Positions 1 to 9,271 of a DNA stretch of 21,713 nucleotides are shown in pieces. Position 1 is the first letter of the stretch, and each line of letters opens with the position of its first letter. Position numbers and translations under genes: made by a program. The notes below the pieces were generated by a model. That model was not told the origin of the DNA and did no database searches. It saw only the letters and a list, made by a program, of their open reading frames with translations. Source of the DNA: Gamarada debralockiae (taxonomy: Eukaryota; Ascomycota; Leotiomycetes; Helotiales; Hyphodiscaceae); assembly GCA_002803225.1 (NCBI GenBank), contig NXFV01001748.1, forward strand, positions 1 to 21,713, read 5' to 3'.

Positions 1-110
1 GATGGGGTGTGCAAAAATCGGCCGCTTTTTTCGTCCCTGTACAGCGCGTCGTCCTCTGTCTAGAGATAGCAGCGCTGTTGGTTCTACTATGAGTTTGTCG
101 CATACTCATA

Positions 111-1872
111 TTATACCATCTTGGCCTCGGTCTCTAATTCAGAAATAGACGAACTTTCTTCTGATGTTTCTGTAACCCCAAACTGTGTAGTTTTGTGTAT
201 TCCGCTAAGTGAAGTTGGACTGATTCCAATACTCTCCTTACGCTGCAACTTAACGCCACTATTCCTACTCCAAATCCTCTCACAGAAATTCGAGTCGACT
301 CTCGGTCGCCAGCTTGTAGATGAGGACGTTTTGCTCTGTTTATTTCTTGTAGTTGGGAAGAATGATGGGAAGTATTTGATGAGGAGGGGTCGGATGGCTG
401 TTAAAGAGGCGCAGATCATCGCGGTGTAGACTTCGATTACGGACCAGATTACTATATCGACATTTTCCCCTATTGGCCAAATTATAAATTTGAGCTATTA
501 GGTAGATCGACTGGATGGGAGATACTTACATGTTGGGTCTAGTGAGTGTGAGGAGTAGGAGACAACGAACTTAAGCCGGACCATGCTTGTGGCACATGCG
601 CTATGACAACCGATTCAGCTTTAGCTTTGCAAAAGTCCCGGAAAAGAGGGGGGCGGCGTAGAGTTGTACTCACAAGGATCCCAAAGCAAACATGAAAATC
701 AACGCAATTCTCTTTCTCAATGTCGTGTTCAAGTTCTTCAATTCCGGGATTGGCAGCAAGATTATCAGAATATCCTCCAGAATGCTAAATGCTGCACAAG
801 CATAGACAATTCCTGTCGGACTAATGCATTTGGCTGTGATGTTGAAGTTCCATAGCGCATTAACAGGGGTACATTGTAGAGAGTCGCCGATGACGAAAGC
901 GATGACATGGCAGGTGATCCAGGCCATCATGATCTTGACCCAGAGGCGGAAACGGGGACCGGGAAAGATGCGTAGGTAAAGGAGAAGGATAGAGATTTTG
1001 GCTGTGCTTTGGACTATGACGTAGAGTATTTGGGAAACGTAGAAGAGCTGGACTGAATTAGCAAAATTCGGAATTGGGAAGCGTGGGACAGAAAGTACCT
1101 TCCGCAAAAGAGGTAAATTAGCTGGTGGGACGTCCCAAGCGTGTTTCCCGAAGCCTTTTCTAGCGTCTGAAACTGGTTAGTTTTTCTGTGAAAAGTAAAT
1201 AATGAACTAGAAAGGACTAGAACACACTTAGGATTGGGATGACTGTCATAGGAACCATGAATATCTACGTCCAACAGTCAATCTATGTTCTAATCACTTT
1301 TAACCCGATTCTGTCCTGGAATCTGGACTCACAGCTGTCACTACCACAACCCAATCGTCCCACCAAAGTTGCGCGACCATGTACCGAGAGGCCATTCTTA
1401 AGAATATGACCGGGAACGCAATTGCAGTGATGGTTATAACAACCCATATGATTTCTTCGCTTCGAGATGGCTGCGGGACGCCTTTGCAGATGAGATTGTG
1501 TGATACACTCGTCGAAACTATAATTTTAAAATCCTAAGGCTTTGAGTTCTAGGAGCAAGAGGTGCGAGTGGCTCGTACCTATTTGTTCTGTGATGTTGCA
1601 TGATTCTTGTGCACAGAAAAAGAGCTGACTCTGCAGAGTTGCATTAGTACATAGGCAGTTCTGTATATCTGTAGAGGGACATTGAGCCCCTCTAAGCTTT
1701 TCCGCAGAACATGCTATCTTCAGAGAACATTAGTCTTATTCTTTATAGTGAAAGCAGGATACCAAGAGCTTACCGTACAGTTCGGAAGTTGAGATACTGT
1801 CTCCGTAAAGTTGATCTGCGCAAATGTAGTTGCGAAAAGCAGCGGAACAGATACTATCCAAACGGAAAGCAT
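111..1872 (-). CDS. CFEM-domain, PTH11-type seven-transmembrane receptor (8 exons)
   Basis: Predicted plasma-membrane receptor of the fungal PTH11/CFEM-GPCR class; the ligand is unknown. Model: complement(join(111..469, 530..600, 674..1047, 1099..1166, 1228..1264, 1333..1517, 1579..1717, 1774..1872)), 443 residues, every junction in phase. Residues 1-18 form a signal peptide. Residues 29-90 are a CFEM domain with cysteines at 32, 36, 46, 54, 56, 68, 73 and 90 and the family Asp at 50 (C-x3-D-x2-C-x-C). The rhodopsin-like domain runs from about 100 to 355 and has the motifs WWDDW (about 131), GKHAWDVP (about 160), SQILYVIVQ after the fifth intron, LYLRIFP, and TAIRPLL before a Ser/Thr-rich cytoplasmic tail. 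The start was chosen because it alone gives the signal peptide. Exon 4 is only 37 nt. Family knowledge: such receptors sense surfaces or hosts in pathogenic fungi; a role in this organism is inference. The domain call is firm; single splice sites could shift slightly. Confidence 0.86.
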
Positions 1873-2239
1873 GTTAATGATATTCAGACACAGGAGTAAA
1901 AGTCAGAATAGACCCGTAGAAAATCGATGCCTCATTCACACCGCTCACTAAATTATACAATAGAAGCATAGGGAACGTATGCCTCAAATAAGAATGACAA
2001 TGCTCACGGGACAAATCGGGGAACAAGTTAAGATTTCAGTCAATGCCGTGTATTGCCTAATCCTGTGCATTGCCCTGACTATTTATGCTGAATTGGGTGA
2101 TTGTCTACTGGGATAAGTAGGTGTATTCGGGCCTGCGGGAAAGGTAAGGGGAAAACTGTGAAACCTGACTTGTGATTTCCGCTTCAGTGCCGAGAAGAGA
2201 GCCGAGCCGAGGCGAAACAGGATATATTTGAACGGACTG
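1873..2239. other. Intergenic: upstream of the CFEM receptor
   Basis: This is the 5' flank of the minus-strand receptor gene. I see no gene here and no clear TATA box or repeated operator-like motif; the short open frames look like chance. Confidence 0.5.
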
Positions 2240-2274
2240 TACAGAGGCCGCGGCCAAAAGTCTTGCAACAACAA
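2240..2274 (+). repeat. Stray terminal-repeat copy of the 2487-2771 element
   Basis: The sequence shares the core CGCGGCCAAAAGTCT plus GCAAC with the left end of the element 250 bp downstream, in the same orientation, and also begins with TA. No inverted partner was found nearby. It could be the remaining end of an older, mostly lost copy. Just downstream, an 8-bp stem (2287-2294 with 2324-2331, ACCCTGTC/GACAGGGT) could form a small hairpin. Confidence 0.55.
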
Positions 2275-2486
2275 CGGTTAGTTAGTACCCTGTCGGAATC
2301 GCCTCCAGCGACGCCGGGCAGAAGACAGGGTGCTAGCTGTGTCAAGCAGGCGCGAGGCTGGGTACAAGTATCAATCATGTGGTGCAAGTAATCAGGTGAT
2401 CGTACACAATCAAATCAATTAGAATCTGAAAACTGTCCTATTCTAAAGTATGAAATACTCTTTCATATCAAAGAATCTGAAATTTG

Positions 2487-2771
2487 TACGGAGGACGCGG
2501 CCAAAAGTCTAGCAACGACCAGGGTGATCGCCACATCCTCGCTTAATTAGCCGGGGGCGTCGCACAGCAACCAGATAGCGATATAAATTTAAGGGCTTAC
2601 AGGCTCTTTAGGCACCGAATTTAGCTCCCGCGCCCTGTAACTGTTACTGTAATCGCTATTGCTTCAGGCTTCTTAGGCGCTGGACCCCGTTGCTATGCAA
2701 CACCCTTGCCGAACACGCGAGGATTGGCACCCATCCCTGTCGTTGCAAGACTTTTGACCGCGTCCTCCGTA
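2487..2771. mobile_element. Small non-autonomous inverted-repeat DNA element (MITE-like), TA-flanked
   Basis: The left end (from 2489, CGGAGGACGCGGCCAAAAGT and on) and the right end (up to 2769) are inverted copies over about 35 bp with three or four differences, and similarity continues more loosely to an ATCCTCGC block about 55 bp in. Both ends abut TA (2487-2488 and 2770-2771), which fits a TA target duplication of the Tc1/mariner type. The 281-bp element has no transposase frame, so it would need a helper elsewhere. Further inside, AGCAAC and ATAGCGAT recur on both arms, so much of it may fold back. The superfamily is inferred from the TA flank and terminal repeats only. Confidence 0.65.
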
Positions 2772-3222
2772 TTGCTCTTTACTCGTCGACTAGTCAGATC
2801 GTCCTAATCAAGGGGACCCCACAAGCTCCCCGGTCTAACCTAGGACTGTGGAACCCACACCATATGGTAATTTGTATGTGCACCAGTGTCCCCCAGATAA
2901 CGCTACAGGTAAGGGTATTTTATAGGGCTTTAATCCTCTCTTTTCAAAGCTAGTTAGACTGACCTATTATATCCCCTAGGGGTTTCTAGCCTTTCTCTTC
3001 TTTATTTTTGTGACAGCTCTGCAAGGAAAACCGCACAAGGAGGTATTTGCAGAAGGTGCTGTATTTTACAAGAATACTAAGCTAAAGAGAAAGAAAAGTC
3101 CCTAATACACAAGGTGCGCTACTGTTACTGGTGCGAATAAGACTACAGTTGAATATCGTAGCTCTCTATCAGTGACTAGCATCGTGTACTACTTGCATGT
3201 AGCGGTTCTATTTGCTATAGTT
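2772..3222. other. Intergenic, no gene recognised
   Basis: The region has T-rich and A-rich patches (near 3000 and 3085) and many stops in all frames. I could support no gene, RNA or repeat here. Confidence 0.4.
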
Positions 3223-3331
3223 TCTAGACTGAATATCACGTGTGAGCCTGATCCGACCTAAGCGAGGTTGATTAAATTTATTTCAACCAGGCATTTTGGC
3301 TAAGGATACCTCACGTGATAAGAAGTCTAGA
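3223..3331. repeat. Imperfect 109-bp foldback palindrome with CACGTG in both arms
   Basis: The outer arms TCTAGACT (3223-3230) and AGTCTAGA (3324-3331) are exact inverted copies. After a 3-base mismatch the arms match again as TATCACGTG (3234-3242) and CACGTGATA (3312-3320). Inside, the similarity is looser (AGGTTGA with TCAACC). It may be a tiny foldback element or a decayed MITE. CACGTG is also an E-box core, but no gene starts nearby. Confidence 0.5.
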
Positions 3332-3419
3332 TATTCACCGTAAGGTTATTCGCGCAAGCAGCGGTGGCGTATCGTGTATTTAAACTCACGTTATCGCATG
3401 AGCTGTCAAAATTTAACAT

Positions 3420-3737
3420 CTACAACTGCAAGAACTCATTTGGCGTGTCATCTAATCTCCTGCACCAAAGCGACTCCCTCAAGTTGGTGTCTTCTACCGC
3501 ACAGCAATTTCTCCGCCAACAAATTGTTCCGTTCCGTTCCGTCGTCGAACCAATCCTAGTCTTCAATAACAGCAACTGGACTAACATACCTTCTTCCCTT
3601 GATTTTAATAGCTTGAGGTCTTGGGCCTTCGCTATTTTGATTTTGGTCAATCTCACTAGGACCAGCGGCGCAAGCTCCTCCTGACACACCCTCTCTACTT
3701 CCCTATAAGCTGTTTGCCGAATCAGTGAATAAGCCAA
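3420..3737 (-). other. Decayed coding-like fragment, charged helical tail
   Basis: A 105-codon open frame encodes a Lys/Arg/Glu/Leu-rich helical stretch (for example VRLTKIKIAKAQDLKLLKSR). This composition resembles the C-terminal tails of some fungal transposon-encoded or DNA-binding proteins, but I cannot name a family. It lacks a credible promoter or partner exons and lies in a repeat-marked region, so it is best read as a remnant or as chance. Confidence 0.22.
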
Positions 3738-3967
3738 ATTGACAGATGGGGAGAATAGACTTAATTGCAGAGTAAAGGAGGGTGCGAATGGGGGCTAAGC
3801 TAAGCCTGAATAGGGAGGCTAAAACACTGATTCTCAACTGGCACAAATACCATTCAATACCCACAATACGCCTGGTATCCTGATCACTAACCCATCGAAC
3901 ACTCGGGTGTTTCTTCTGTTCTGACCTTCACTTCTTCATATTTAAGCCGGCCTCATATTCGCTGCAT

Positions 3968-4339
3968 ATGAATGCCTTTGTTCCTTTACTGACAATTTCT
4001 CTCCAGGCCCTCACAAGGTGTCTATCAACATTCTTGAAACTGAAGCCGTTATCTTTTCTTTGCCAAAGCTTCGATAACTTCCCTTTCAACTCCATCTCAA
4101 TTCAAACTTCCTCTCTTCTTACAGAGGTTGATCCTGTGTCTTTGACGTCTCAGTTCAACCAACATCTCTCTCCAGTCACAACTCAACCTGACCAACTTGA
4201 AGTGGCGGAGGAAGCCATGCGCTTTGCCGTTCTTCAGCTTCGTCTCCTGAAAGAGGCCCTCGTCACCTACTCCAAAGAGAGTGCAGACTTTCGCGTTTCA
4301 GGCCTCATTAAAATTATTAGTGAGTTGCGCTATCTATAG
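3968..4339 (+). other. Possible small gene or gene remnant
   Basis: A 123-codon open frame starts at an ATG preceded by a C/T-rich leader and a TATTTAAG-like box (about 3939), which looks like a fungal promoter. The N-terminal third is hydrophobic and Ser/Leu-rich. The middle (LEVAEEAMRFAVLQLRLLKE) would be amphipathic helix. Beyond the stop, coding-like pieces continue in other frames until about 4700 (for example YLQLPMLEMYKRNTDF near 4640), broken by stops. I read this as a decayed gene; no family was recognised. Confidence 0.25.
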
Positions 4340-5134
4340 AATCCGAACAATGATTCTAGATGCAGATTCACGGCCATCTTTACTATAGCTGACGAAGCCG
4401 ACTTCAAATGTCGCTAAGAATTGGCTTTCTCATCTCAGAATTAATACCTAGGGCAACTTTACTAGGATAGCGGAGGTTACAGCTAGTTATTCAGCCGATC
4501 TATCGCAGTGTCGCCGAATATATCCATATCTTGTAACCTTTTCCAAAGAAGACTTCTAGAAGACTACACCCGATAATATCCTCTGCCACAAAACTCCCTC
4601 AAGCAGCCGGATGAATGGAAGTCGCAATTACAAAAGTTTTATCTCCAGCTACCAATGCTGGAGATGTATAAGAGGAATACAGACTTTACTCAAGACTGCC
4701 ATATCTAGCCCATGGGTCAAAGCCTTGCACACCCGTGTACCCAGAAATTGCCACACCGGAAGACCTCGACAATTATGAGCGGAGCTGGCCTGATACATTA
4801 CGGGAATACGCCTAGCGTGCTTTCAGATACAGTTAGCACCTCTACGTTAATCTCGACTATTCTTATCTCTTATTTTTCTCTATTTTCGTAGGTCCTATTC
4901 TGAAGACTAACCGGGCATAGTGAGGAACAGTCACGTGGGAGCACATCACATGATGAATAGCCGAGGCATTCGGTGTCAGATTTATTGTCTAGTGGGGCAG
5001 GGCAGGGTCACGTGGACGCTAGTAAAAGAGCGTCTGGGGAAGTGATATTTCATGTGTACTTGACTTGATTCTTATTATTCCAGTTCTACCTGCGGTAGAG
5101 CCTGTATATATAGAGCTCTGTACAGCTCGTACAT
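4340..5134. other. Gene-poor stretch with decayed coding-like pieces
   Basis: No intact gene is seen. Short protein-like pieces between 4520 and 4790 lie in different frames separated by stops. A T-rich tract at about 4860-4890 is followed by two TCACGTGG sites (about 4932 and 5009). The tract 4974-5133 begins TGT and ends ACA with a TATATA box inside, which is LTR-like, but I found no second copy to support it. Confidence 0.3.
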
Positions 5135-5167
5135 ATGTACCTTACGGACGAGTCTACGGAGCCTTCT

Positions 5168-5211
5168 GATATCGGGTCAGATCGGTCCGTTAGATGTCGG
5201 GTCAGATCGGT
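5168..5211. repeat. Two-copy 25-bp-period tandem repeat
   Basis: GATATCGGGTCAGATCGGT (5168-5186) is repeated with one change at 5193-5211, separated by six bases, giving a 25-bp period. No function is evident. Confidence 0.85.
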
Positions 5212-5654
5212 ACTAAGTATACTGATATTTCAGGCAATATTCCTGACATTCGGAATCCTGTACATAAAAACCCTGACTGACCGCTGTAGATACAATTCTC
5301 CAGCGATCAGTCTCTGTAACCACTTATTGGGAACTCACTGGCTGATAGCTTGCAATTTACCTTATTGTGTTCTACGATTACTTCAGTGTGTAAGCTAGAC
5401 CCAGTGCTTTACAATAGACCTCCTGGTACTTGTCAAGTGTTAAGATTCTCCTTAAATCAGACCTCCTTAAGAGTAGCTTGCGGATTATTGATGTTCCAGG
5501 CTTGACCCAGTGGATATTCGAAATCGACTATATTATCTACAGCCGGCTCTATGCGCTTGCTCGCATTATAGGACTACGAGGAATTATAACACGAATATCT
5601 ATCTCTAAAAGGCTATTCATTCACTCTCCGAGAAGATTAAGACAGGTAGTAGAA

Positions 5655-5702
5655 TTCCTCTCTCCCTTTGTCCGCCTATTCCTCTCTCCCTTTGTCCGCC
5701 TT
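5655..5702. repeat. Perfect two-copy 24-bp pyrimidine-rich tandem duplication
   Basis: A 24-bp unit beginning TTCCTCTCTCCCTTTGTCCG occupies 5655-5678 and again 5679-5702; only the last base differs. The duplication is a multiple of three and leaves a local plus-strand frame open, repeating the residues FLSPFVRL. It looks recent (replication slippage). Confidence 0.9.
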
Positions 5703-5707
5703 CGATC

Positions 5708-5914
5708 ATGTACATTATAACGCGAATATATCTAAAGGATTTTGAATTGGAGAAATCGGAATATAGGCCAGAGTCCAGTGGGAATTCCACTTACGCAGCA
5801 ATTCTTGCGGAAATAAATATGTTCCGGAACCAAAGAAATCAACAAGAGAAGGATTTATCTGATATCTTTAAGGTTACGAAAGAGAAAGCTTGGGTCTTTA
5901 GTGACCTGATGTAG
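5708..5914 (+). other. Short coding-like fragment, family unknown
   Basis: A 68-codon frame encodes a charged, probably helical peptide (LEKSEYRPESS, then EINMFRNQRNQQEKDLSDIF). It reads more like real protein than its flanks but has no promoter or recognisable domain. It may be a gag-like or other transposon remnant; that is a guess. Confidence 0.2.
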
Positions 5915-6380
5915 CCGAACAGCTGCTCCAGACCCCCCCAACTCCCTCTCCAACCCCGTCTACGCCTGAGCTAATTAAGGCGTGTGATAGACAAGAGGCG
6001 GCTGCTAATAGAGACAATGGATGTGCCCAAGTCTGCTCAATGGGTTAAAGTGACATATCGTCAAAAGTAGTGGCTTAATAACTGAGACACCATAACTCGA
6101 AGTGGGAGCGCTAAACTCAAACAGGCGGCGCACCTGAACGTAGTTTACAATAGTAAGATTCACTCCCAAGGTAACTGATCTAATCAGCTAACTGGTGACT
6201 CAGTTGTGACAGAGATCGAATGGATTAAGGACAGAGTCCCAGGCTACCGTGGGCTCGACAGACCTATCTCAAAGGCTCGTTGAAATCTTTAGGCGCTGCC
6301 AAGCTGGAAATGGGGCACGTTAAGACTTAACTCTCAGGTCCTTCCAGAGCAACTTTTGTAGTGTGAGCGACTGGATACGA
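5915..6380. other. Intergenic, no gene recognised
   Basis: The stretch contains a C-rich patch (about 5930-5970) and stops in all frames. No repeat, RNA gene or conserved protein fragment could be supported. Confidence 0.4.
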
Positions 6381-6714
6381 TTACATAATGTAAGTTTGCT
6401 GATGGAGGAAAAATGAAATGAACGGATTGACAGTATAATGTAGCAATTGAAATGATTGCGAGCAGTTCGCATTGACCTCATTTGCTGGCATGATAGCGAG
6501 GACAATGAGGACTGAGATGATGCGGAGAGCGATACTGGCTTGTACGCTGAAGATGGAGATTGGCATGGGAGGACCAGCGATGGAACTGGATACTTCAGAA
6601 TGCTATGATCACGGGGAAAGTTAAATGGGGGAATATTACATTACAAAAACCTAATTTTCTTCTGAACTTACAGCATTGGGCACTTTCAAGCGTGCGAAAC
6701 ACTTGCCCTGGGAT
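6381..6714 (-). other. Possible remnant of a small spliced gene with a hydrophobic segment
   Basis: On the minus strand a pyrimidine-rich tract ends in an acceptor-like TTTAG (6715). It is followed by a 43-nt exon-like piece (6714-6672; one frame reads SQGKCFARLKVPNA) and then a strong donor GTAAGT at 6671. Downstream, a 61-codon frame (6566-6381) holds a hydrophobic helix (about 13 to 28, IALRIISVLIVLAIM). These parts could be exons of a secreted or membrane protein, but I could not join them into one open model with a start codon. Likely decayed. Confidence 0.2.
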
Positions 6715-6947
6715 CTAAAGTGAAAGGAAAGAAAAAAAGACAAAACGACGAGCACTTATTGAAATTGATGCTATTCAGATGGAAAAGGTGCTGTCGTCAT
6801 CGAAATTATGTAAATATATTCTCGGTAGAAATCTAGATCGCATTGTCAATGAATATAAAGTCTCAAGTTCTTGTTCGATCTTAGTGAGCTGAGAGAATCT
6901 TCACAGAGTCGGAATTCCAACGCTGGTTGAGGTACTTAGCCACCACC

Positions 6948-7019
6948 AAACCTGACGACAGCCTTAAACCTGATGTCTGCCTCAAACTTGATGACAGTCT
7001 TAAATCCGACAACAGCCTT
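6948..7019. repeat. Minisatellite: four 18-bp units
   Basis: Four tandem 18-bp units occupy 6948-6965, 6966-6983, 6984-7001 and 7002-7019. The first is AAACCTGACGACAGCCTT; later copies differ by three to six bases, several of them C/T or G/A changes. On the minus strand the frame stays open and reads repeats of the type GLRLSS. The divergence suggests age. Confidence 0.88.
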
Positions 7020-7652
7020 AAGGCGTGACGAGGCCACCCAGTACGCAGCAAGGTACCGCAGTAAATATCTTTCCACATTGCGTTGCGGTCCCTTCTCGTG
7101 GGAATCTCACACTTCGCTCTTTTCGAAGAAACTTTTCAAAAGCTAAGAAAGCCTTGGTGAGTCCGATCAAAGTACGCGATGTAGATTTAATCTCCTAAAT
7201 AGTGGAAGAACTCGAATGGGGCTGAGATGTTGGGATGTAGGTAGTAAAACAAATAGGGTTGAAGAGAGGATAATGAATGGCTAGTCGGATAGAGTGGCCC
7301 AACTTCATGCAGCTAAACAGCATTTCCCCAGACCCAAACTGCAAAACTTGACACAGTTGTTGATTGTAATCATGGAATGAAGTGCCATGAAGCGACTCCA
7401 GCAACCTTTCCCGGTTGAGGGCGAAAAGATAGATTCACCCCTCAAATACGATTTCCTGACATTTCAGATGCACTTTGCTATTTGTACCCCAGAATTTCGT
7501 TGCCACTCTTAATTTCACACCTCGCACTCCCACTCCCACTCCGAACGCCAAAATCAGTTCAATTTCCTCCTGATGCAATGCGACATGCTTCTTGCTAACA
7601 ACCACTGACTCAAAGAAGAAGATGATTGATATCTCCTCGGCAGTGATTCGTG
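7020..7652. other. Intergenic: upstream region of DUS4
   Basis: No gene could be supported. Two minus-strand open frames (7195-7404 and 7435-7692) show no recognisable domain. The second owes its Gly/Val run to a simple C-rich repeat (about 7525-7550) and overlaps the first DUS4 exon in antisense. The DUS4 promoter should lie in the last few hundred bases. Confidence 0.45.
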
Positions 7653-8943
7653 ATGCCCGACATCGAAGATCTCGGCGGAGAGATGGCACCATCGTGCTTG
7701 GATATCAAGTTCGTTTGCCTGTCAAAAATACGGAGGACGACATGCTAATACGTCTCTAGTCCTCTTAAACTCTTTGATATCGCGAAGTCTGAAGGAAGGC
7801 CGTTGTATGCAGCGGCGCCAATGGTGAGGTACAGCAAGGTGAGTCGTGCCTTCTATTTCGATAGGGAGAAATTTTCTGACGATGTCTTTGGGCAGCTCGC
7901 ATTTCGACAGACAGTTGCAGAGTATGGGGTTGATTTGGCATGGACTCCTATGGTGAGATTCCAAAGAGAACTCTTGTTCAAGCATTCAAATACTAAGTCT
8001 TTGGTAGATTCTTGCAAAGGAATTCAATCGCAGTGTTTTCGCACGTGACAGTGGTGAGTTCCACGTGACACATGAGCCCGATTTGAAATCCGGCTTTTGG
8101 TGACCTCAGTTTTAGAGATACATGTGCTTACTTGAATATATAGATTTTACCACTTCGCCCACCGCTCCGCCAACAATAGTCCAATTCGGCTGCAACTCTC
8201 CCCTTGAGCTCTCCCGCGCAACCACCCTCCTCGCCCCCCATGTCAACGGCGTAGGCATCAACTGTGGCTGTCCTCAATCATGGGCATGTGCTGAAAACCT
8301 CGGTGCAGCATTGATGCATAAGAGAGGGCTGGTCGCAGAGATGGTGAAGGAAGCCAAGTTCGCCTTGAAGCGAGAAGGCTTTGAAGGGAAGAAAACCGTC
8401 AGTGTCAAGATTCGAGTGCATAAGGACTTGAGGGATACGATCGATTTCATCAATACCGTTCAAGCAGCTGGGGTCGACTTCCTTACTATTCATGGCCGCA
8501 CACGCAGCACGCCCTCCTCACAACCTGTGAACCTCGAAGCTATCCAAATTCTCACCTCCCACACCACAGTTCCAACCCTCTCCAACGGTGATATATTTAC
8601 GCTATCAGATGCAAAGCTCCACTCTGAAGTAACTGGTGTGGACGGCGTGATGTCCGCGCGCGGCATCCTGCAGAACCCCGCTTTGTTCGCTGGCTACGAA
8701 GCTTGTCCTTGGGAAGCAGTCGAGACGTTCATGAACAAGGTGGTGAAGGCTCCGATTCCGTTCAAGCTTGTGGTGCACCATTTGAGCGAGATGGTTGGCA
8801 GTGATCGCGCTGGTGGCCAAGTGGGTGGTGGAACTGGGCCACTACTGAACAAGGAGCAGAGAATCGAGATGGTAGCTTGTCAGAGTATGCTGGAGCTGAT
8901 GGATTTCTTGGACCGTGTGAGGGAGGTTGTGAGGAGGTGCTGA
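7653..8943 (+). CDS. DUS4: tRNA-dihydrouridine synthase, Dus4 type (5 exons)
   Basis: FMN- and NAD(P)H-dependent enzyme that reduces uridine to dihydrouridine in the D-loop of tRNA; the Dus4 class acts at positions 20a/20b. Model: join(7653..7708, 7760..7838, 7896..7952, 8008..8053, 8144..8943), 345 residues, close to the 367 of yeast Dus4, all junctions in phase. Exons 2-4 spell LYAAAPMVRYSK, LAFRQTVAEYGVDLAWTPM and ILAKEFNRSVFARDS, a clear Dus4 signature. Exon 5 carries GINCGCPQ with the catalytic Cys at 122, SVKIRVHKD, TIHGRTRS, SNGDI and GVMSARGILQNPALFAGYE, which bind flavin and phosphate in the family. The first exon (18 codons) is the least certain: it rests on the donor GTTCGT, a GCTAAT branch site and the phase. 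The gene stands alone on the plus strand. Confidence 0.93.
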
Positions 8944-9271
8944 CTGGAGGTTGTTGCCAAAGATTTTTGCAATGAACACCTTTTTACTTGCCCTATTTAA
9001 ATCAATCATCACAGGTCTATAGGTCTATGTCTAGGATCTACGATCTACAATTTACCTTTCTATTCCCCTCTCCCGACGCCGACGCCAAACCCCATATCAA
9101 ACTTTTACATCTAGCTACGCATTCCTTATCCTACAGGAAGTTCCCAAAACACATAGTACACCGAAACCAACCCCACCGTAGAATCATCGACCCCTCACTG
9201 GAAGTGGGCTGCTCCTCCCCCCAGTGCGAGGTCAAGCCTGTCGCCACAGCACCCCAGCATCGCAAGTTGAA
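8944..9271. other. DUS4 3' flank and C/T-rich leader region
   Basis: The 3' flank of DUS4 passes into a C-rich, pyrimidine-biased tract (9060-9240) like a fungal promoter or 5' leader reading rightward. No coding sequence or RNA gene was recognised. Confidence 0.4.

Noticed and set aside
4974..5133. TG...CA-bounded tract with a TATATA box, resembling a solo LTR
   Set aside because: No second copy, no clear target duplication and no primer-binding site could be seen.
7435..7692. 85-codon minus-strand frame overlapping DUS4 exon 1
   Set aside because: Its composition follows a simple repeat and it has no domain; it is antisense to a real exon.
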